A stretch of 64,000 bases of DNA from Dipylidium caninum (Eukaryota; Platyhelminthes; Cestoda; Cyclophyllidea; Dipylidiidae). Made by a program: the position numbers and the translations under genes. Positions 56,801-64,000 of this stretch are shown here, in pieces. The DNA lies in the NCBI GenBank assembly GCA_017562135.1, contig QEYB01001528.1, positions 310,001-374,000 on the forward strand. Reading direction: 5' to 3'. Each line of letters starts with the position of its first letter. Position 1 is the stretch's first letter. The notes under the pieces are model-generated. The model did no database searches. It was not told the origin of the DNA and saw nothing but the letters and a program-made list of their open reading frames with translations.

Positions 56801-59424
56801 GTGGCTCGGTGAAAGTCAAATTAAGCGAAACCTTCCTTCCTCGGGGATTATGACGGCCTAAAGACTGTGGCCAGGAAAAAAATTGTGCGCTTATTTTGTT
56901 AAATGCTCTACCCTGATGTGATTTTAATATGATTATACCAAAAGTGGCGAGAAGTTGTGGGCTCCTGACCTTTGGCATGTCACAACCAGAATGTAGGGAA
57001 TTCGTTTGAGAAGGGGAAGAGTTAGTTCTGGGCGAGTTCCTGCCGGGTCGAAGCGGTGCCACCACTTCTGGGTGGCGGCGTTTCAGTGGAAGCCTACGAC
57101 CGACTACTCGATTCCGCCCGGGCACAAATAAGTGGCTGGTGATCCTCTGTCGGCAAGGAATTTGTGCTTTCTTGAGTGTTGAGGGCTGTTTCGGAAACCA
57201 CACGGTGTTCAACGCCTCCTGAAATGACTTGGACGACGGCGCTTCGCCGGACAGCCGTCCACCGGACGATCTACTCAAAACCAACTCGAAATTGCCACAG
57301 ACAGGTCGAAGTGCCTTCACAGAGTCTATTCAACCTCTGCCTCGTCACCTCCGCGCCCCCTCAACCTCGTCTTCATGCCATCCGAGCCGCCAGCGGGACT
57401 GTACGCATCAAAGAATTGGCGTTTCCGTCTGTCGGTCTCGAGACGCCCAAGTCCGGTCTCTCTGTTGGATCATTTCGTGGGGCAGAGGGGCTTAAAGGTT
57501 GCGGGCAGGACTGAGCGGAGCCAGTTCGGCGAACGGTTCCTCCCCCGGCGGTGATTTAAGCCGAAATGGGGCGTGTCGCACTTCCACAACCCGAAGTCCA
57601 CCGGTCACCGGCACCGGCGCGGTGCCCACTCTGAACAATAAAAAATGAGAACTCTTAATGTTCACCCCGCGGGAGCGGGGGGTGGGGAGTTCGAGGGGAG
57701 AACCGATGACCACGCAGTTGGAATCCGCGTAATCAAACAGTCAACAATCAATCCACCCATTGCAGTGGGGATGTCGCTTCAAGGTAATTATTCCTCCCGG
57801 GCAGAGGGTAGACGACGAGTCACTCCGCGGCCGGTTGTCCACACAGAGGAGGGAGAGAGGAAAGGGGAGGTGACCGAGGCCTCAGCGGTCAGAGGTGAGG
57901 CGGCCCGACGTGTGAAGCGTCGAGGCGTCGCCTGCGTGGAGGCCGATGCGCGAGGTCATGAGGTCAACGGCGTGTTAATCATCACCGTCTTCGGACATCC
58001 CCGTGATTAGACCAGGGTTTTTCCTCCCCTCGGCCAATGCAATGGGAAACAACTTGAAAGGTGTCTAAAATGCCCTGGGTGTGGGCCAGAAGGAGGAAGT
58101 TGGTGTGCTTTATAGTGACGCGGCGGGTGGAAGTGACAACTGTTTCTGTGGCTCCGGAGGAGATCGCGCCTTTGCGACAAAGATTTCTGCAACGCGGACC
58201 GCCCGATAACGCCTCGGTGACTGGCAAAGCCAGCATTTGGGTAGCGAGGCTTTGGTAAATCCAGTTATTCCGCTGAGACGCCTTAGACGAGGCAGGTGAT
58301 TGTCAATCCGAATAAAAATTGCACTCGGAGGGTGAGGTTAAGCCCGGGAGACACGCCTGTCCACAGGGAAACGCCTCATTCCGCTCGGCGCAACACGATG
58401 CACCGGCTGGAGTTTATGGGGCTCTCAAGTCGACATGCGGCAACTTGGAAAAGCGGTGAGAGGAAGGGCGAGAGAGGGCGAGAAAGGGAACGAGGAGGAG
58501 AGCCTTCGTGCCGCCGTCTCAATGTAAGACGCGAAATCCTTCAGCCAACTTCTAGTCGCACAGTCGCCATTGACGACCTCGCCAGACCGCCGGCTTGGCA
58601 GATCGTTTTGACACTCCAGCAGAGGGTATTAAGGAGCGGTTTCTCGAGGCCTCGGATGCCCTAACCGTCGTTCCGATGGCCGTGGAAATCTCCCCCTCCG
58701 ACGACACTAAAAAATGCCGCAGACACCGTTGAAAAAGAGGCAAGTGGCCTCGCGGTGGAGAAGATAAAAGCACACCTGCCCAGGATATCCCGCTGAGGCG
58801 CAAGGAGGAGAAAGCAATGATCGTAAACTTTTCATAATAATAAAATTTGCGCCGCTATTTCGCCAGCCCATGTGTGATGATAGCAATAGAAATAGAGGCC
58901 GGCTGTCGTAACCGCCTTTTTATACCTCATGCGAGCCTTCAGGAGGACAATTCTTCACCTAAAGAGAGGTAGTTGCCTCGGCTGACTGCCTTTCCAGGCT
59001 GCGGTGGACGCAGCCTCGTCAGTTAAGGAAAGGTTAGATCGTAAATGACATCTTCCTGCCAGCTCAAAACGGGGCTGCGATCGGAAGAACGTCTCGAACT
59101 GGCGATCGTGCCGGGTACACTATTACAACTTGGGAAAGAGGCTTTGTTTAGAGACAAATTGAATGAATGGGGAAAAATGGACCACCTAAAATCTCTATTC
59201 TTTCAGTTTTTTCTGACCTCTCAATGTGTTAACTCTGAGAGATCAAATTACTTCATTCACAACTAGCATGTCCTGACTACTCTGGCGATCTAATAGTTAA
59301 ATAAAATACAGCTTATCTTGTGTAATTTCGGGTGCACAATGTTCGCTGCTCTGAATTTTTGAGCAGATAAGTTTATTTTTTCCCGTGAACACGCAATAAG
59401 ACACACATTCCAATCGCGCGCTCT
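50825..59424. other. Long GC-richer stretch without a supported gene
   Basis: Dense overlapping frames on both strands, none with a domain. Homopolymer G/C runs occur near 51.07, 52.19 and 54.24 kb. A 33-bp tandem duplication sits at 55,172. A frame at 56,413-56,568 with an acceptor was considered and left out. Confidence 0.4.
55172..55237 (+). repeat. 33-bp tandem duplication
   Basis: Two exact copies of a unit beginning GATACAGAAGTCCCC and ending GGCGGAGAC. The length is a multiple of three, so any frame across it is kept; the plus-strand frame from 55,101 carries an 11-residue repeat (IQKSPSLRAET). Confidence 0.95.
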
Positions 59425-59515
59425 ATTTTCATTGGTTGCATCGCATTGGCGGGTCAGTCTTTGCACGACTGGCGCCAATGAAAACGCGTGAAGAGGCCGC
59501 TTCGACATCTAGTCA
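59425..59515 (+). promoter_or_regulatory. CCAAT-box cluster, possible promoter
   Basis: Three CCAAT/ATTGG boxes within about 50 bp (~59,430, ~59,446 and ~59,473), directly before an ATG at 59,516. Three more lie at ~59,782, ~59,861 and ~59,902, so the promoter could be bidirectional. No TATA box is clear. Confidence 0.35.
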
Positions 59516-59846
59516 ATGCCTCGAACAAAACTCCACCTCCAAGGCATGGCGGGGCCTCTTTTTCCCGGGGAGTTCCGTTTTTTCCATCTTTCTCCGCATG
59601 TTCACAAAGTCGACCTCCACAGCCGGTCCGTCTCCCCCAATTCTACGGCTAGTTCTAGCACAACCACGGAGTATAGCATGATCGGCAAGCAGCACCAAAG
59701 CACCGGTCCTTCGAAGCCGGGATATATGACACCGCGGCTGGCTACCGCAGAAAATACACGAGCAATGCCGCAGCGTGGATTGGCTGCGCCGAAGACTTGC
59801 CGACAGGCCGATCCGTCTCTCCCTTGCCACCTGTCGGGCTGTTTCG
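59516..59846 (+). CDS. Possible first coding exon, unknown protein
   Basis: The ATG directly follows the CCAAT cluster. It opens 110 codons and ends at a good donor CG|GTAAGG in phase 1. The middle is Ser/Thr-rich (SVSPNSTASSSTTTEYSMIG), followed by a Pro/Arg-containing stretch. No domain and no second exon found. A 134-codon minus-strand frame covers the same place, so the strand is not settled. Confidence 0.25.
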
Positions 59847-62800
59847 GTAAGGCTTAAGCTGATTGGTAAATGAGTTGAGCAAAACTGCAACTCGACTGCT
59901 AATTGGCTCGTGAGCACAAAATATCATCAACATCGTGGCATTCACAGGGAAGAATAAACAAGGGCCTCAAAAATGGTTTCGATTTATGCTTCCACCCTCT
60001 AATGACATTTGTGATTTTTCAGTCGGCTTGACTTCTTTTAATTGCCCTAAAATACAAGAAAATGGCGGCATTTAAGGATCCTTTGCCGAATTTCGTAGCG
60101 TGAGACTCCTACAACTGTTGAGAAGTGGCGCAAATTCGGGCGTTCTCTAGTGAATTACACATATTTGTGCTTTTAATCAAATCACACGCATTCGCACACT
60201 TTTCTACCTTGGCGCGTTGCGGTTAACGATAAAACTGTCCAAATGTTCGCTTTTGACCTTGCGAAAAACAGTAACACAACAGGTTGGAAAGCAATTGCCA
60301 TATCACATAAATCAGCTTGTTTTAGTTTACCAACGAGGAGGAACGTAACTGCTTCCCATCGTTAGTGGCCTCGTGTGGAATCCCGAAACTTCGCCATTCA
60401 AAATACCGCATTTGCGTGGTTAATCAAAGAACCGGGTGCCTTTCTGCTGTGTTTCATGTGATTTGTTGCCTGCCAGCGATTGCTTTGCGCAGCCGACCAG
60501 AGCGGCGTCCCTTTGCCGGGTTACCGGTGTATTTAACGACTTAGGCGGCTCATTTGAACGTTGACTTCGGATGAGTCTGGTAAAAGTTTAAACTTACGCC
60601 ACAAACACCATCTCCCCTTGGCTTTCGTGTATCTTACACCAAAGTGATGAGAGAAGAATTACGCTGACGCCCTTTTCATTCACGATATCACGCAGCTTTG
60701 CGACTGTACATTGGAGAAACAGTCCCCTCTCAGGCTTTTAGATGTCTAATTTCCCAGCTTTCTGCTCGTAATCCCCCAACAACACCAAGCATGGCTCCCC
60801 CGTGAAGTGTCTACTCGCAATGCTGAAGAAAGCCTTCATGAGTTGACTTTTCGTTGGCAAATTTAGGCACCCCTCCTCGTTCTAGTTGACGTTCAACCAA
60901 GTGGGAAAGTAAAAACTTTGCCTAATAAGTTTTCCGCTTAAAGGAAACCGCCATGATCGGTTGACGCCGGCCTCCCAGCGCTCACGAAATCGCTCTAACC
61001 GCGCCGAATTCCGCCTTTTTTAATTATCACTTTTCACTCCAAAGTGGAAAAGCGTCCAATCTCCTCGTTTCCATGGTGCACCACTTACAAAAACCCTGTC
61101 CCATCCTTTTCCCCCAGCCACATGGACTAAGAGTAGCAGCCCTTTGGGAGGGTGAAAAAGTGCCCGTAAAAAGGGGGATTTCTTCAAAATTGGTGCTAGA
61201 ATCCCGCACCCTTAAAGGCTGCCCGATGCCGAGGGTCGAAGCGCTCAATGCGGTCCGGGGGTAAGGCCAACGGCTTCCGGCGGTTTTTCTGCCCGAATAA
61301 AGCAGACAGCCAGTTGCCACTTGCAGGCGGAGTGTTATTCCCTCGGCGCCCCTGCAGTTCTGCACTTCTTCGCCGGGGTGAAGACTGATTTGCCGCTCTT
61401 TTTCGCCCGACTTCCTCTCGAGATGCCACGTTCGTGGCAGAAGTGGCTTCTTTCTCTCCTCCCCGCGACCATTGGGCCGAGTTGAATTGAAAATCCCAAA
61501 TTTCTGTACAAACAGTGCGGGTAAATGTTGAAAAGAGGGCCTCATTCAGCAGAAGTTGCGCTGTTCCCCGGAGAACCACTCGTTTGATTCAGAAAGAAGG
61601 CTTTACTGTTCGCCAAGAACATCATCAACTGCCCATCAGACATAAACGAAAGTGTTGCGACTTTCGGAACGAGTAATCACTTCGGCGCTTGGTAAAGTAG
61701 CTTTCTAAGGTGGACATAGGAAAGTTTGGCTCCAAAGTCGGTTATGCGCGCATTGTCAAGTCAAACTCAAAGGTCAACGGAGAGAAAAACGAACGGAAAA
61801 CGGGCAGTTCTTTGTTTACTGGGCCCAATTCAGTCAAAAATCCCTCCAGCGGCTGATTTTTTGTCAATCACATTTGCCGGGGAGTTTCACCAATGCGTCG
61901 AGGGCCATTTGAGAGGCTGTCGGGGAGCGTCTGAGGAGGAGGCGGAGACGCTTTACTGTCCCCTGGGGGGGGAGGCGGGGGGGCCGTATTGCCCCGGCTG
62001 TGCTCTGCACCGCACCACCTCCTGTTTCACGAAGAGGGCACTTTGTGTGCACAAAGGGAAAGGCGAGCAAAAAAAAAAAACACGGTCTTCGTGATATATT
62101 GGGGAGAGAGGCCTCCAGATGCCCACGGTAAAGTCGAAAGTGACGGGTAAAAAGGTGAGGGTAAATGGTGGACGTCTTCCGCATCCAACTCGCGTTGTTT
62201 CCTGCCCCCCCCACCCGGGGCGGCGGGGGGAGTTACAAATGTTCCCTTGCCTAATTGGCCTTTTGCCTTGACATTTCCTGATTACTCTGGCATGTGAAAC
62301 GGCAGAAGTGAGCTCCACTTGGCAGCGGGGGCGAAGGATAATGGACAATTGGGGGATTTGGACGCCTCTCTGCTTACCTCCTCGCCTTCCGAGGCTTCGT
62401 CCTGCCACCGTCCCCTTTTTCCAGGGGGTCTTCGCGGGCCCCTTTGAGTTTCAACGAGGCAGAATTCTGTGGCGTCAGCCGTGGTGGCGGCCAGTCCCGA
62501 ATTTGCACTTCCCGCAGTTGGCCCAGTTGCCTTCGAGTCCGTAAATTGTGAGAAACTTTCAGTGTTTTTGATGGCTGTTCACATGGCATAAGAAAAAAAG
62601 AAAAACTTAATTCCTCAGGAGTCACGATGCCTCGATCGCATCCGCCACCTTTTTTGACTTCCAAGTGGGTATTTTTGACTGGCCTATTTTGGTCGGCCAA
62701 TCGTCGAGTCCGCTCCCTCCGCCCGCGTCCGCGTCGGTGCCTCGATGGGCCAACACCTTCACCAAGCCTCAGGTCCAAATTCCCTCGTGGAAAGTCGCGA

Positions 62801-64000
62801 AGGCATTCATAAACGTCTTCTCTGTTCTTGTGCGGTGTCAAAGGTCACGGACGCCGGAAGAGTGCATTGTTTACTGCCTAAAGTTTCAAATTGGGCGGTG
62901 GGGGGGGAGGGTCAAAATCGTGGACTGGGAACGAGCAGCTCTAGTTTTGCGGGTACCAACCCCGAGCACTGTACAATGGTCATTTGGCTGGGCGATAGAC
63001 TGCGGTGCCTCTGTCCCAGCACAAAACTGCACGGTCGGACGCACTGCGGAAAGTCCCCCGGCCGAGGGACAACGGGTGAGGAGACAAGTCAGTCTTACCG
63101 GAAGAAGTAAATTTTGAGCTTACTCGCCTTCAGCCCTTTAACCGAACTTTCCCCTTACAAATGAATAGACTGACCGGCTTTTCACGCAGAAAGAACAGAA
63201 AGTCTTTTTGCTTAAATGTTACCACAAAAACCCAAATGGGACCGCAGATATACGACAGTCTTGCATTCTTTCGCGAAATGCGATTTAAGGAAAGAGGTGC
63301 CAGTTCTCGCCTAAACTTGGCTTTAATTTCTTCCCTGTTGCCCTACTGGGCGGTGAAAGGAGATACCAACGGCTGTCGATCACTCGTGACTGTCATGCTT
63401 CATTAAATAATTCCGCTTTTTCTCGGTGAATTAGTAGTGCACAAAAGGGGAGTCTTTGTCGTGTTAAAGCGCCCTTCAGGGCGTTTTGGCACTTCGTGTG
63501 ACCGGGGACGCAACCTTTGTCCGGTCGCCATGACTGCACAGCCCAGCGCCTCCCCAGTCTTGTCTGGTCAGACCGAACATCCACCAGATCCACTCTGTTA
63601 GCAGCGCACGAGGCTGCTGCTGCTGCTGCTGCTGCTTGCCGTGGTCTTCGTCAAAATTTTGGCGCAAACGGCGGATGACCAGAGACTCGGCTCCTGGCAA
63701 TGGACGAGGGACGAGCGAGCTCTGGTCCTGAGGCAGACTAATTGCGACGGTGGTGGCGGCCGAAAAGTCTGGCATCGAGAACCCCCACCGGAGGAGGGTT
63801 TTCCTTCTTCAAGGGGACGAAAACTCGGCCGACCGGTGAGATGCCTCGGCTCTCGTGCAGCGTTCCATTTCCTGTCCACCTGGGGATTCCTGCCACAGTA
63901 GTCTTTCGCGCTTTACCCCTCCCAAATTCGGGGCTGACAGCCCCTCGGTTCCAAGATTATTTCAGTAGAAAAAAGCCTTTGAAGGTGATTGTCATCCTCC
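59847..64000. other. No supported gene to the window end
   Basis: 60.0-60.9 kb is AT-richer and open-frame poor. 61-64 kb is GC-rich with overlapping frames on both strands. It holds an A-run at 62.07 kb and a GCT array at 63.61 kb. No domain, RNA gene or transposon recognised. Confidence 0.5.
63611..63635 (+). repeat. GCT trinucleotide array
   Basis: Eight GCT units. In one minus-strand frame they read as a short glutamine run, but no gene is supported there. Confidence 0.9.

Noticed and set aside
56652..57320. 222-codon open frame (-)
   Set aside because: No domain or splice support, and composition typical of a chance frame in GC-rich DNA.
63476..63775. Minus-strand frame with a glutamine run
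   Set aside because: The run is only the GCT array. No other support.
1..64000. CRISPR arrays, bacterial operons, rRNA and complete tRNA genes
   Set aside because: None seen. No regularly spaced repeats with unique spacers, no Shine-Dalgarno-led gene clusters and no cloverleaf that I could fold.

Overview
The window looks like nuclear DNA of an animal, most likely a flatworm. It has spliced genes with GT-AG introns, large non-coding stretches and no bacterial-style gene packing. The best clue to the group is the splicing-factor gene at 24.1-27.7 kb. Its three 5' introns are each exactly 37 nt, while its 3' introns run from 72 to 920 nt. Small 5' introns followed by large 3' ones are well known from schistosomes and related flatworms. 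No species can be named from the sequence alone.

Three genes are certain or nearly so. (1) Exons at 18,096-18,387 and 19,202-19,566 (+) form the 3' end of a C2H2 zinc-finger gene of the EVI1/MECOM/PRDM16 (hamlet, egl-43) type. It ends in three fingers and has a polyadenylation signal 40 nt after the stop. Its 5' part was not found and may lie upstream of the window. (2) ISY1, a spliceosome-associated factor, is on the minus strand (27,747 to 24,125). Eight exons give a complete model of about 400 residues, including a 23-nt micro-exon and a start codon that stands alone at an exon end. (3) A septin of the SEPT7 class is on the plus strand (28,762 to 48,642). It has seven exons joined only by phase-0 introns, about 525 residues and a 9.7-kb second intron. 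ISY1 and the septin are head-to-head with about 1 kb between their start codons, and the T-rich strand switches between them.

Layout: 0-10 kb is GC-richer and mostly without recognisable genes. It contains a large near-identical inverted repeat (4.5-5.4 kb against 6.8-7.6 kb), a short direct repeat and several microsatellites. 10-15 kb is AT-richer and empty apart from a promoter-like patch with a possible first exon at 15.0 kb. 16-23.4 kb is GC-rich, with the zinc-finger gene, a duplicated ~300-bp block at 20.5 and 22.1 kb, and a possible small Cys-containing two-exon gene at 23.0-23.4 kb. 23.7-48.6 kb is AT-rich and holds ISY1 and the septin. 48.7-64 kb is GC-richer again, with only tentative exons and a cluster of CCAAT boxes at 59.4-59.9 kb.

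The identified genes do not form a pathway: one is a transcription factor, one a splicing factor and one a cytoskeletal GTPase. The GC-rich parts carry many long open frames on both strands that look like chance. Only those with extra support (splice sites in phase, poly-A signals, promoters or repeats) are listed, at low confidence.
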